From the NCBI RefSeq assembly GCF_005843885.1, contig NZ_CP040443.1, positions 4,960,001-5,024,000 of the forward strand: 64,000 nucleotides of DNA, read 5' to 3'. The DNA comes from Escherichia sp. E4742. Its GTDB lineage: Bacteria; Pseudomonadota; Gammaproteobacteria; Enterobacterales; Enterobacteriaceae. Every line of letters begins with the position of its first letter. The stretch's first letter is position 1. The position numbers were made by a program, and so were the translations under genes. This document shows positions 54,761-63,466 of the stretch, piece by piece. The notes under the pieces were generated by a model. That model saw only the letters and a program-made list of their open reading frames with translations. It did no database searches and was not told the origin of the DNA.

Positions 54761-54874
54761 AGAGAAGAAAGAGATCGAATCGAATACAAGTTAAAGCATT
54801 ACTTCCCGCAGACCACGATTATCGACCCGAATGACTCTATCTGTAAAAAAGATAAGTGTAAAGCTATCGTGGAT
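54761..54874 (+). pseudogene. Remnant of an SGNH-type O-acetyltransferase, cut by the IS
   Basis: In the plus frame from 54761, 38 codons read to the IS edge and include YFPQTTIIDPNDSICKK and DKCKAIVD. This DPxDxxC...C pattern is typical of the region just before the catalytic D-x-x-H of the SGNH domain in acyltransferase-3 (OafA/OafB-type) enzymes. The following D-H box is missing because the IS begins at 54875. Upstream, another frame reads REQREEKKEIE, which may be the preceding part with a frameshift. Similarity is by motif from memory. Confidence 0.5.
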
Positions 54875-54947
54875 TGTAGTGGCATAGTGAATTTGGCCAC
54901 CTGAATAGAGGTGATATCATCACCTCATAGTCAAAACAGGTGACATT

Positions 54948-55256
<309 letters not shown>

Positions 55257-55291
55257 TTGAGAAACTCAGGGCGCGGTTTCCTGTTGCCGTT

Positions 55292-56119
55292 GTGTGCAAC
55301 GTGTTTGGGGTTCATCGCAGCAGTTATAAATACTGGCGGCAGCCCAGGAAGCCTGACGCCACGAAAGTGGCATTACTGAGCCTTGTGCGTGAAGTTTATC
55401 ACGAAAGTAACGGTTCAGTAGGAGCGCGAAGCATTGCCGCAATGGTCACCACCAAAGGTATAAAACTGAGCCGCTGGCGGGCAACAAAGCTGATGAAAGC
55501 GCTCAATATTATCAGCTGTCAGCAACCTGGCCATCGTTATAAGAAGGCGTCTAAGGAACACATTGAGATCCCTAATTATCTGGATCGCCAGTTTGCTGTT
55601 ACCGAGCCTAATCAGGCTTGGTGCGGTGATGTGACTTATATCTGGACGGGAAAACGCTGGGCTTATCTGGCTGTTGTACTCGATTTGTTTTCCCGCAAAC
55701 CGGTTGGCTGGGCGATGTCATTTTTCCCTGATTCCGCACTGACAGGTAAAGCCCTGTCGATGGCCTGGGAAGCACGGGGGAAACCGGCTAATTTACTGTA
55801 TCACTCGGATCAAGGCAGTCACTATACCAGCAGGAATTTCAGACAGTTACTGTGGAGATATCAGATAAAGCAAAGCCTGAGTCGCCGGGGAAATTGCTGG
55901 GATAACAGCCCAATGGAACGGTTCTTCAGAAGCCTGAAAACAGAGTGGGTACCGGATAATGGCTACGCGAATTTTAGCGAAGCCAGCACGGCAATAACGA
56001 ATTACATCACAGGATATTACAGCCAGCTCAGACCTCATCAATATAATGGTGGTTTGACGCCGAATGAATCAGAACGATTGTTCTGGAAAAACTCTAAAGC
56101 TGTGGCCAGTTTTTGTTGA
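55292..56119 (+). CDS. IS3-family OrfB (DDE integrase domain)
   Basis: OrfB supplies the catalytic rve domain: D in WCGDVTYIW, D in LYHSDQGSHY and E in NSPMERFFRSLK, plus the HTH_21-like N terminus. Its -1 frame is open back to the slippery site, reading KKGYRALDVRLPEQFSLVE, so the natural product is the OrfAB fusion of about 380 residues. The ORF as listed starts at the GTG at 55292. Confidence 0.93.
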   Translation: MCNVFGVHRSSYKYWRQPRKPDATKVALLSLVREVYHESNGSVGARSIAAMVTTKGIKLSRWRATKLMKALNIISCQQPGHRYKKASKEHIEIPNYLDRQFAVTEPNQAWCGDVTYIWTGKRWAYLAVVLDLFSRKPVGWAMSFFPDSALTGKALSMAWEARGKPANLLYHSDQGSHYTSRNFRQLLWRYQIKQSLSRRGNCWDNSPMERFFRSLKTEWVPDNGYANFSEASTAITNYITGYYSQLRPHQYNGGLTPNESERLFWKNSKAVASFC

Positions 56120-56127
56120 CCACTTCA

Positions 56128-56658
56128 GAACGTTATATTACGGATGAAGAATATCAGGCCGTTTATGAAGTGTCTCCTGATGTTGTTCGCGTGGCAATGG
56201 AAATTGCCTACTTATGTGTGGCCAGACAGAGTGATGTACTTTCATTACAGAAAGACCAGCTGTTCGATTCCGGGATCTACATTCGTCTGGGAAAAACCGG
56301 CGTTAAGCAAATCAAAGCCTGGTCGCCTCGTCTGCAGAAAGCGATAGCTCTGGCTCGCTCTCTGCCATTAAAAACGGGAATCAGTAGTCTGTTTGTGATT
56401 CATCAAACTACCGGAGGCAAGTACACCCGTGATGGTTTTAATTCTCGTTGGCGTGATGTCAAAGCGGCAGCACAGGAAAAATATCCTCATCTGCAAATAG
56501 ACTTCACATTTCATGATCTGAAAGCAAAAGGTATCTCTGATCTGGAAGGCAGCCTGGAAGAGAAGCAAGCAATTTCCGGGCATAAGAACCCACGACAGAC
56601 AGCAGCATATGACCGAAAAGTTAAAGTAGTGCCCGTAGTTGGTGGCCAGAGAAAATGA
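56128..56658 (+). pseudogene. int: Tyrosine integrase, N-terminally truncated
   Basis: The C-terminal catalytic domain of a phage-type tyrosine recombinase is present: box I Arg in VARQSDVLSL, Lys in TTGGKYT, the HDLKAKG box, H in ISGHKNPRQTA and the nucleophile Tyr in TAAYDRK. The N-terminal arm- and core-binding domains (roughly 150 residues) are missing; the frame enters directly from the IS right end. The gene reads toward leuZ and ends 60 bp before the right attachment repeat, the position expected of the integrase that made the insertion. Confidence 0.9.
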
Positions 56659-56717
56659 ATGATGATGCGTCCAGAGAAAAATCATCTTCGGACGCATCTT
56701 CGGAAATGAAAAAGAAA

Positions 56718-56844
56718 ATACAAAAAAACCACCCGAAGGTGGTTTCACGACACTGCTTATTGCTTTGATTTTATTCTTATCTTTCCCATGGTACCCGGAG
56801 CGGGACTTGAACCCGCACAGCGCGAACGCCGAGGGATTTTAAAT
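56718..56844 (-). repeat. Right attachment repeat
   Basis: Identical over 127 bp to 51320-51446. This copy carries the 3' half of the functional leuZ and its terminator, so after integration the tRNA gene was restored by element DNA. The identity stops within the anticodon loop, suggesting crossover at the anticodon stem-loop, the usual target of this class of integrases. Confidence 0.95.
56721..56745 (-). terminator. Terminator of glyW-cysT-leuZ
   Basis: On the minus strand AACCACC-TTCG-GGTGGTT is followed by seven T. It lies about 45 bp after the leuZ CCA end. An identical copy lies at 51323-51347. Confidence 0.92.
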
Positions 56845-56875
56845 CCCTTGTGTCTACCGATTCCACCATCCGGGC
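56789..56875 (-). tRNA. leuZ: tRNA-Leu (anticodon UAA)
   Basis: The 87-nt gene folds as a class II tRNA with a long variable arm, encodes CCA and has the anticodon loop ATTTAAAAT (anticodon TAA). It reads UUA/UUG leucine codons. It is last in the glyW-cysT-leuZ operon. Its 3' half is supplied by the integrated element but is unchanged in sequence from the displaced copy. Confidence 0.98.
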
Positions 56876-56886
56876 TCGGGAAAAAT

Positions 56887-56960
56887 TGGAGGCGCGTTCC
56901 GGAGTCGAACCGGACTAGACGGATTTGCAATCCGCTACATAACCGCTTTGTTAACGCGCC
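56887..56960 (-). tRNA. cysT: tRNA-Cys (anticodon GCA)
   Basis: The 74-nt gene has the acceptor stem GGCGCGT / ACGCGCC, anticodon loop with GCA, and TCCA at the 3' end. It lies 11 bp from leuZ and is the middle gene of the tRNA operon. Confidence 0.98.
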
Positions 56961-57014
56961 AAATTCTTCAGGCTTTTCAGCCAGACACCCGCTTAATGCC
57001 GATGCCTTTTAAAC

Positions 57015-57090
<76 letters not shown>

Positions 57091-57241
57091 AATCATCAAG
57101 CAATCAGCTAATCACTTGATTTTACTATCGTCTGGCAATCAGTGCCGCCGTTCGATGCGTTGCATTCTACTTACCTGACGCGTTGAGTCAACGATATTTT
57201 TCACCACTTTTGATCGTTTGCTGAAATTTGCGTCGAAACGA

Positions 57242-57790
57242 TCACTGATCAAGCAAATCTGCGCGGGCAGCGCTCAAATATTGCAACATTGACCAGAGTG
57301 TCAGCACCGCAGCCACAAAGAAAAGGGCAATACCGGCGTACTCAACCCAAATATTCGGGCGCCACAGCAACCAGGCCAGCGCGACCATCTGGGCAGTCGT
57401 TTTGACTTTACCAATCCAGGATACGGCCACACTGCTACGTTTACCGAGTTCAGCCATCCATTCACGCAGAGCAGAAATGATAATTTCACGGGCAATCATC
57501 GTTGCCGCCGGTAAGGTCACCCACCAGCTATGATAATGCTCAGTTACCAGCACCATGGCGATGGCGACAAGTACTTTGTCTGCTACTGGATCAAGGAAGG
57601 CACCAAAACGGGTACTCTGGTTCCAGCGACGCGCCAGAAAACCATCGAACCAGTCAGTCACCGCCGCGACGCAGAAAATGAGCGCGGCAGCAAACGGCGA
57701 CCAGGTAACAGGTAGATAAAAAACCAATACAAAGAATGGGATAAGGATGACACGGAACAGTGTGAGCAACGTAGGGATATTAAATTGCAT
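57242..57790 (-). CDS. pgsA: Phosphatidylglycerophosphate synthase PgsA
   Basis: PgsA makes phosphatidylglycerophosphate from CDP-diacylglycerol and glycerol-3-phosphate, the committed step to phosphatidylglycerol and cardiolipin. The 182-residue membrane protein has about four or five helices and the CDP-alcohol phosphotransferase motif D-G-x2-A-R-x8-G-x3-D-x3-D (starting [10 protein letters not shown]). It follows uvrC on the minus strand by 56 bp. Confidence 0.97.
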
Positions 57791-57846
57791 AATGACGGGT
57801 AACTATCTGTTGTCAGTAAGATTACCCCTATGTTGCTACAGAGACA

Positions 57847-59679
57847 TCAATGTTTCAACGACCAGAAGATCTTTTCTGCCAGACCTTGCGAAATACCCGG
57901 CACTTTTGCAATTTCTTCGACGCTGGCGTTACGTAAACCTTGCAAACCGCCCATATATTTCAACAACATTTGCCGACGTTTTGGCCCGACGCCTTCAATG
58001 GTTTCCAGGGTGCTGGTATTTTTGACCTTCGCCCGTTTTTTGCGATGTCCGCCAATCGCATGATCGTGTGATTCATCGCGAATATGCTGGATGACGTGCA
58101 ACGCAGGCGAATCTGGCGGTAAGCTAAAGCCCTCTCCTTCAGGCTCGAAGAACAATGTTTCCAGCCCAGCCTTACGGTCGGCCCCTTTGGCAACGCCAAG
58201 TAACAACGGATGGTTTTTATCCCAGGGGACGTCCAGCTCGGCGAAGACATTTTTCGCCTGCGCAAGTTGTCCTTTGCCACCATCAATCAGGATCACGTCC
58301 GGAATCTTACTGTCATCGATGGCTTTACCATAACGCCGACGCAACACCTGATTCATCGCCGCATAATCATCGCCCGGCGTAATGCCATTGATGTTATAGC
58401 GCCGATACTCCGCACGCAGTGGGCCATTAGCATCAAACACCACGCACGAGGCGACGGTTTGTTCGCCCATCGTATGGCTGATATCGAAACATTCCATCCG
58501 TTTCACTTCCGGCAATTTCAACACGCTGGCAAGCGCTGTCAGCCGCTGATGAACGGTTGATTGCTGCGAAAGTTTGGTGGTTAACGCTGTTGCTGCATTC
58601 GTCCGCGCAAGTTTCAGGTAACGCGCCCTGTCGCCACGCGGTTTGGTCTGAATGTTAATCTTGCGCCCCGCCAGTTCTGATAATGAATCGGCGAGCAGCG
58701 TTTTATCGCTAAGATTAAAATCGAGCAGGATCTCTCCCGGGAGAGTGCGCACCTGGCTGCCCTGTAAATAGAACTGACCAACAAAGGTTTCCACTACTTC
58801 GCCCAGTTCCGTACCGCCCGGCACCTTCGGGAAATAGCTACGGCTACCGAGCACTTTGCCTTGACGAATAAACAAAACATGGACACATGCCATGCCAGCA
58901 TCGAACGCCACGCCAATAACATCAATGTCGTCGCCCGTATTAGAGACAAATTGTTTTTCGGTGACGCGTCGCACCGCCTGAATTTGGTCGCGAATACGTG
59001 CCGCCTCTTCAAACTCCAGATTCTGGCTGGCTGTTTCCATGCGGCTAATCAGTTGCTTAAGCACCTGATCGTCTTTACCCGATAAAAACAGGCGCACATA
59101 TTCAACCTGCTGGGCATACTCTTCTTCGCTAACCAACCCGGCCACGCACGGCCCAAGACAGCGCCCTATCTGGTATTGCAGACATGGACGCGAGCGATTG
59201 CGATAAACGCTATTTTCGCACTGGCGAATGGGGAAAATTTTTTGCAACAACGCCAGAGTTTCACGCACCGCATAACCATTCGGGAACGGACCGAAATACT
59301 CTCCCTTAGCGTGCTTCGCACCGCGATGCATCGCCAGACGTGGATGCGTATCGCCACTGAGGAAGATAAAGGGGTAAGATTTATCGTCGCGTAACAAAAC
59401 GTTGTAACGCGGCTGATAGAGTTTGATGTAGTTGTGTTCCAGCAATAATGCTTCGGTTTCAGTATGAGTCACCGTGACATCGATTTGCTGGATCTGGGCG
59501 ACCAACGCTTCCGTTTTGCGCGAAGCGAGATTGCTACGGAAATAGCTTGAAAGCCGTTTTTTCAGGTCTTTCGCTTTACCGACATAAATAACCGTACCAC
59601 CAGCATCATACATGCGATATACGCCCGGCTGGCTGGTGACGGTTTTTAAAAACGCTTTTGCGTCAAACTGAACACTCAC
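57847..59679 (-). CDS. uvrC: Excinuclease subunit UvrC
   Basis: UvrC makes both incisions of nucleotide excision repair on UvrB-marked damage. The 610-residue protein has an N-terminal GIY-YIG domain (GVYRMYDAGGTVIYVGKA, about 19-36), a UvrB-interacting UVR segment (about 200-235), the RNase H-like 5' nuclease domain and C-terminal HhH motifs (ETIEGVGPKRRQML). Its start overlaps the uvrY stop by 4 bp. Confidence 0.97.
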   Translation of the reverse strand: MSVQFDAKAFLKTVTSQPGVYRMYDAGGTVIYVGKAKDLKKRLSSYFRSNLASRKTEALVAQIQQIDVTVTHTETEALLLEHNYIKLYQPRYNVLLRDDKSYPFIFLSGDTHPRLAMHRGAKHAKGEYFGPFPNGYAVRETLALLQKIFPIRQCENSVYRNRSRPCLQYQIGRCLGPCVAGLVSEEEYAQQVEYVRLFLSGKDDQVLKQLISRMETASQNLEFEEAARIRDQIQAVRRVTEKQFVSNTGDDIDVIGVAFDAGMACVHVLFIRQGKVLGSRSYFPKVPGGTELGEVVETFVGQFYLQGSQVRTLPGEILLDFNLSDKTLLADSLSELAGRKINIQTKPRGDRARYLKLARTNAATALTTKLSQQSTVHQRLTALASVLKLPEVKRMECFDISHTMGEQTVASCVVFDANGPLRAEYRRYNINGITPGDDYAAMNQVLRRRYGKAIDDSKIPDVILIDGGKGQLAQAKNVFAELDVPWDKNHPLLLGVAKGADRKAGLETLFFEPEGEGFSLPPDSPALHVIQHIRDESHDHAIGGHRKKRAKVKNTSTLETIEGVGPKRRQMLLKYMGGLQGLRNASVEEIAKVPGISQGLAEKIFWSLKH

Positions 59680-60332
59680 TGACTTGTTAACGTCTCCGCA
59701 TTACACAAACCATGGCGAATAGCCAGGTGAGTCAGCTCAACATCGCCATGAATGTTTAATTTACTGAACATACGGTAGCGATAGCTGTTCACCGTTTTCG
59801 GGCTGAGATTAAGCTGTTCTGAAATCTCATTGACCTTCTGGCCTTTGGTAATCATCAGCATAATCTGCAATTCGCGTTCAGACAAACTGGCAAATGGGCT
59901 TTCTGTTTTTTCTGGTTCGATCTGGCTTAACGCCATTTGTTGCGCAATGTCAGAAGCAATGTAACGCTGCCCAGAAAAGACAGAACGAATCGCGCTCACC
60001 ACCTCCTGCGGGGCCGCACCTTTGCTTAGATAGCCCGCAGCGCCAGCCTGCATGACTTTTGCTGGTAAAGGGTTTTCGGTGTGAACCGTAAGCATGATGA
60101 TTTTGACATCTGCGGTTGAACGGGCGATTTTACGCGTCGCCTCAAGGCCGCCAATGCCAGGCATACTCATGTCCATTAGCACCACGTCGACGGAATTTGC
60201 CCGGCACCACTTAACGGCATCTTCACCACAGGAAGCCTCACCAACGACTTTAATACCCTTTATATCTTCCAGAATGCGTCGTATCCCTGCGCGCACCAGT
60301 TCGTGGTCATCAACAAGTAGAACGTTGATCAA
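59676..60332 (-). CDS. uvrY: Response regulator UvrY
   Basis: UvrY is the regulator of the BarA-UvrY two-component system that activates csrB and csrC and so controls carbon storage, motility and biofilm through CsrA. The 218-residue protein has a receiver domain with D54 (VVLMDMSMPG) and a LuxR-type HTH (about 150-205, LSPKTVNSYRYRMF). It is translationally coupled to uvrC. SdiA is known to promote its expression, and sdiA lies 1 kb away. Confidence 0.97.
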   Translation of the reverse strand: MINVLLVDDHELVRAGIRRILEDIKGIKVVGEASCGEDAVKWCRANSVDVVLMDMSMPGIGGLEATRKIARSTADVKIIMLTVHTENPLPAKVMQAGAAGYLSKGAAPQEVVSAIRSVFSGQRYIASDIAQQMALSQIEPEKTESPFASLSERELQIMLMITKGQKVNEISEQLNLSPKTVNSYRYRMFSKLNIHGDVELTHLAIRHGLCNAETLTSQ

Positions 60333-60791
60333 AGGAATATCTCCAGAAATAGGGATAACGCTACTGATAGTTAGTCGTCCGTATATTAGCGGGTTTTATT
60401 GCAACTTTGAAACGTTAAAAATGGTGGGTATTCGATTTTTCTCTCATTTTTGATAATTCGATTGTCCACAGTTATGGTCACGTCCGTCACAAAAAAGCTA
60501 CCGCAGCGTTGTAAGCTGTCTGTTAGACTGAAATGTGACAAAAATTGACTTTATTCAGCATAAATGAAAAATCATCGGCATGAATATGTAACATTAATTA
60601 ACTCAATAAATACGCACAAAAAACATTCATGATATAAATATTTATTAACCACTATATTAACTCATTTAATATCAATGAGGCGTCAGCGACCAAAAAACAA
60701 CCACTGCTATTTTTAGCAAAGCTTATGGTATACTCCGCCGCCTTAACATTTTTTACTGCAAATTTTCATTGCAACATGACGAGGAAAATAA
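60333..60791. other. uvrY-yecF divergent intergenic region
   Basis: These 459 bp hold the uvrY promoter and, near yecF, an extended -10 promoter. The middle (about 60540-60700) is AT-rich without an ORF. I see no RNA gene or repeat. Confidence 0.5.
60726..60734 (+). promoter_or_regulatory. Extended -10 promoter of yecF
   Basis: TGGTATACT at 60726-60734 is an extended -10 element (TG-N-TATACT), about 50 bp before the yecF ATG. No good -35 is seen, as often in extended -10 promoters. Confidence 0.65.
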
Positions 60792-61016
60792 ATGAGTACG
60801 CCTGATTTTTCTACTGCCGAGAATAATCAAGAACTGGCAAATGAAGTCTCCTGCCTGAAAGCGATGCTGACGCTGATGCTGCAGGCGATGGGACAAGCTG
60901 ACGCGGGCCGCGTGATGTTAAAGATGGAAAAACAGCTTGCGCTGATCGAAGACGAAACCCAGGCTGCGGTATTTTCCAAAACGGTTAAGCAAATTAAACA
61001 GGCCTACCGTCAGTAA
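60792..61016 (+). CDS. yecF: YecF, DUF2594 small protein
   Basis: YecF is a 74-residue cytosolic, mostly helical protein (DUF2594) of unknown function, conserved in enterobacteria. A GAGGAAA ribosome site precedes the ATG. It converges on sdiA with a shared hairpin. Confidence 0.9.
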
Positions 61017-61019
61017 TAT

Positions 61020-61054
61020 AAAACCGGCTGAAAGCACACCTTTCAGCCGGTTTT
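61020..61054. terminator. Bidirectional terminator yecF/sdiA
   Basis: AAAACCGGCTGAAAG ... CTTTCAGCCGGTTTT is a perfect 15-bp inverted repeat with a 5-base loop; A-run on one side and T-run on the other let it end transcription from both genes. Confidence 0.92.
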
Positions 61055-61082
61055 ATACCTGGCACGCAGAATGTAATAGCGG

Positions 61083-61805
61083 TCATATTAAGCCAGTTGC
61101 GGCGGCGTAACAGGCAACCTGGGTCTTATTCGGCGCGTTGATTTTTTTCTGCATGTTTTTCTGATGAAAATTAACCGTGTTCTCGGAGATTGACAAGATC
61201 ATCGCAATCTCTGCCGATGTCTTACCTTCCGCGGTCCATTTCAAAATTTCCTTTTCCCGCTTACTGAAATTCATCTCCGGCGTCATCACTATTTGATCAT
61301 TTAAACGCATCAGCGCCATCAGACTTTCGCGCACAAGTAGCTGCATTTTTAATTGCAGCTCATCACTAAGAACGGGTATTTCGCGCGTACTGCTACGAGA
61401 AAATGACAAAAATCCCAACGCCCGGTTCGGTAGCATTAAATACTGAGTGACTCCCCTGCGTAAACCATGTGCACGCGCAGCCTCCCATAATGGCTGGGCT
61501 TCACTGAATAAGTCATCATTCCACAATAAATGGCCCTGACTGAAGTTTTCAGGGTTGAGCACGGGATCAATAGCGAGAAAGTTTTTTGCCTGATAATAAC
61601 TAACCCACGACTCAGGGTAATTGGTGTAGAAAGCCACTTTGGGTCGCGTGAATGGCACCGGGTGGCGAACACATAACGAATAGTAATCGTACTCAAGCTG
61701 CTGAGCCTGAAGCTCTATTTCATGGTAGACCTCTTCTGCGGCCTCCATCCTCTGAAAGCGCGACAGCATTGTGCGACGCCAGCTAAAAAAATCCGTATCC
61801 TGCAT
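61083..61805 (-). CDS. sdiA: LuxR-type quorum sensor SdiA
   Basis: SdiA senses acyl-homoserine lactones made by other bacteria (E. coli makes none) and regulates cell division, acid resistance and motility genes. The 240-residue protein has the N-terminal autoinducer-binding domain (about 1-170) and a C-terminal LuxR HTH (KREKEILKWTAEGKTSAEIA). The ATG at 61805 (MQDTDFFSW) is preferred to the in-frame ATG four codons upstream. Confidence 0.96.
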   Translation of the reverse strand: MQDTDFFSWRRTMLSRFQRMEAAEEVYHEIELQAQQLEYDYYSLCVRHPVPFTRPKVAFYTNYPESWVSYYQAKNFLAIDPVLNPENFSQGHLLWNDDLFSEAQPLWEAARAHGLRRGVTQYLMLPNRALGFLSFSRSSTREIPVLSDELQLKMQLLVRESLMALMRLNDQIVMTPEMNFSKREKEILKWTAEGKTSAEIAMILSISENTVNFHQKNMQKKINAPNKTQVACYAAATGLI

Positions 61806-61996
61806 AGTAAACCGCAATGCCCCTGAGAGTGAGTATCATTTATACTGAAAACTCAAGCTATCACATAAATAAGATTTATATATAATTTATATTATTCAGA
61901 TAATGAATTACTTTTGCAAGACATCGCATTCTCTTATGTTATTAATGAGTTATGCTGATTTATTGACCATTTATTGAGTCTTCAGAAGAGTGGTTC

Positions 61997-62030
61997 GCCC
62001 CGGTCACTAACTCACCGGGGCTGATTTTTT
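61997..62030. terminator. Hairpin between sdiA upstream region and tcyN
   Basis: GCCCCGGT ... ACCGGGGC forms an 8-bp stem with a 9-base loop about 14 bp after the tcyN stop. The T-run is on the plus strand, so on the tcyN side it may act mainly as mRNA 3' protection. Confidence 0.6.
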
Positions 62031-62034
62031 CTTA

Positions 62035-62787
62035 TTATTGCAGTAGAAACTTCTCGAGAAACTGGCGGGTACGGGGCTGCTGTGGATTGGCAAATAACGC
62101 TTTCGCCGATCCCTGCTCTACTATCCGCCCCTGGTCCATAAAGATCGCGCGGTCAGCAACATCTCGGGCAAAGCTCATTTCGTGTGTCACAATCACCATT
62201 GTGCGCTTTTCCTGTGCCAGCTGGCGGATAGTATTCAGGACTTCGCCCACCAACTCAGGGTCCAGTGCCGACGTTGGCTCATCAAACAAAATCACCTCGG
62301 GACGCATCGCCAGCGCTCGGGCAATCGCCACACGCTGCTGTTGACCGCCAGATAAACGACGTGGATAGCTGGTTTCTTTACCTGCAAGGCCAACTTTCGC
62401 CAACAACTCACGTGCGCGCGCCGTGGCTTCCTCTTTAGGTTCACCTTTGACAATCACCGGCCCTTCAATAATGTTTTCCAGCACCGTACGATGCGGAAAC
62501 AAATTAAAGTTCTGGAAAACAAAACCAACGTGCTGGCGCAACTGACGAATCAGGGATTTTTGCTGACTTAACGAACGCGCGGTATCAATGGTGATATCCC
62601 CGACGGTAATCGTCCCCGCTTCCGGTTGTTCCAGCAAATTTATGCTGCGTAGCAACGTGGTTTTCCCGGAGCCGCTTGGACCTATAATCGCCACCACTTC
62701 GCCGGTTTTAACCTCCAGATCTATGCCATGCAGCACCGTCTGACCGTGGAATTTTTTCACCAGGTTTTTAACGTCAATGGCACTCAT
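62035..62787 (-). CDS. tcyN: Cystine ABC transporter ATPase TcyN
   Basis: TcyN (YecC) is the ATPase of the FliY(TcyJ)-TcyL-TcyN L-cystine importer. The 250-residue protein has Walker A GPSGSGKTT (about 33-41), signature LSGGQQQRVAIARAL and Walker B VILFDEPTSALDPE, typical of polar amino acid transporters. Its start overlaps the tcyL stop by 4 bp. Confidence 0.97.
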   Translation of the reverse strand: MSAIDVKNLVKKFHGQTVLHGIDLEVKTGEVVAIIGPSGSGKTTLLRSINLLEQPEAGTITVGDITIDTARSLSQQKSLIRQLRQHVGFVFQNFNLFPHRTVLENIIEGPVIVKGEPKEEATARARELLAKVGLAGKETSYPRRLSGGQQQRVAIARALAMRPEVILFDEPTSALDPELVGEVLNTIRQLAQEKRTMVIVTHEMSFARDVADRAIFMDQGRIVEQGSAKALFANPQQPRTRQFLEKFLLQ

Positions 62788-63452
62788 TTTGGATCCCTCT
62801 CCTGGCGATTAAGTTGATTCTCAAAATGGTTCTGCAACGTCGATAACACCGTCGCCATAATCCAGTAGATGAGCGAAGCCGCCAGATACATGGTGAAAAC
62901 TTCCAGTGTGCGCGAAGTAATCAACTGCGCCTGACGGAACAACTCTGGCACCTGAATCGTCGCAGCCAGCGAAGTATCTTTTACCAGGCTGATAAAACTG
63001 TTCGACAGCGGCGGCAGTGCTACCCGTGCGGCCTGTGGCAAAATAGCACGACGCATAGTTTGCCACGGCGTCATGCCGATACTGGCAGCCGCCTCCCACT
63101 GACCTTTATCAATGGACGAAATCGCTGCCCGCAGCGTTTCTGCTGCATAGGCGGCGGTGTTCAGTGACAGGCCAATCATCGCTGACGGAATCGGGTCTAA
63201 TTCAATACCAAACTGCGGTAAACCGTAGTAGATCATAAACAGCTGTGCGATGAGTGGCGTACCACGGAAGATGGAGATATAAAAACGCGCCAGCCAGCGC
63301 ACAGGCCAGACGGGTGACAAGCGCATCAGCGCGAGAATAAATCCCAGCAGTAAGCCAAAAAACATGCCGCCAATGCTGAGTTGCAGCGTATACCCTGCCC
63401 CTTTCAACAGGAACGGCAGAGAATCAATAACCAGTTGTATACTTTCTTGCAT
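62784..63452 (-). CDS. tcyL: Cystine ABC transporter permease TcyL
   Basis: TcyL (YecS) is the membrane channel of the cystine importer. The 222-residue protein has about five membrane helices, the His/Glu-type permease motif YISIFRGTPLIAQLF and the EAA loop EAAASIGMTPWQTMRRAILPQA. The ATG at 63452 (MQESIQLV) gives the standard length. It is downstream of dcyD and upstream of tcyN. Confidence 0.97.
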   Translation of the reverse strand: MQESIQLVIDSLPFLLKGAGYTLQLSIGGMFFGLLLGFILALMRLSPVWPVRWLARFYISIFRGTPLIAQLFMIYYGLPQFGIELDPIPSAMIGLSLNTAAYAAETLRAAISSIDKGQWEAAASIGMTPWQTMRRAILPQAARVALPPLSNSFISLVKDTSLAATIQVPELFRQAQLITSRTLEVFTMYLAASLIYWIMATVLSTLQNHFENQLNRQERDPK

Positions 63453-63466
63453 GAGCATTTCCGGCG

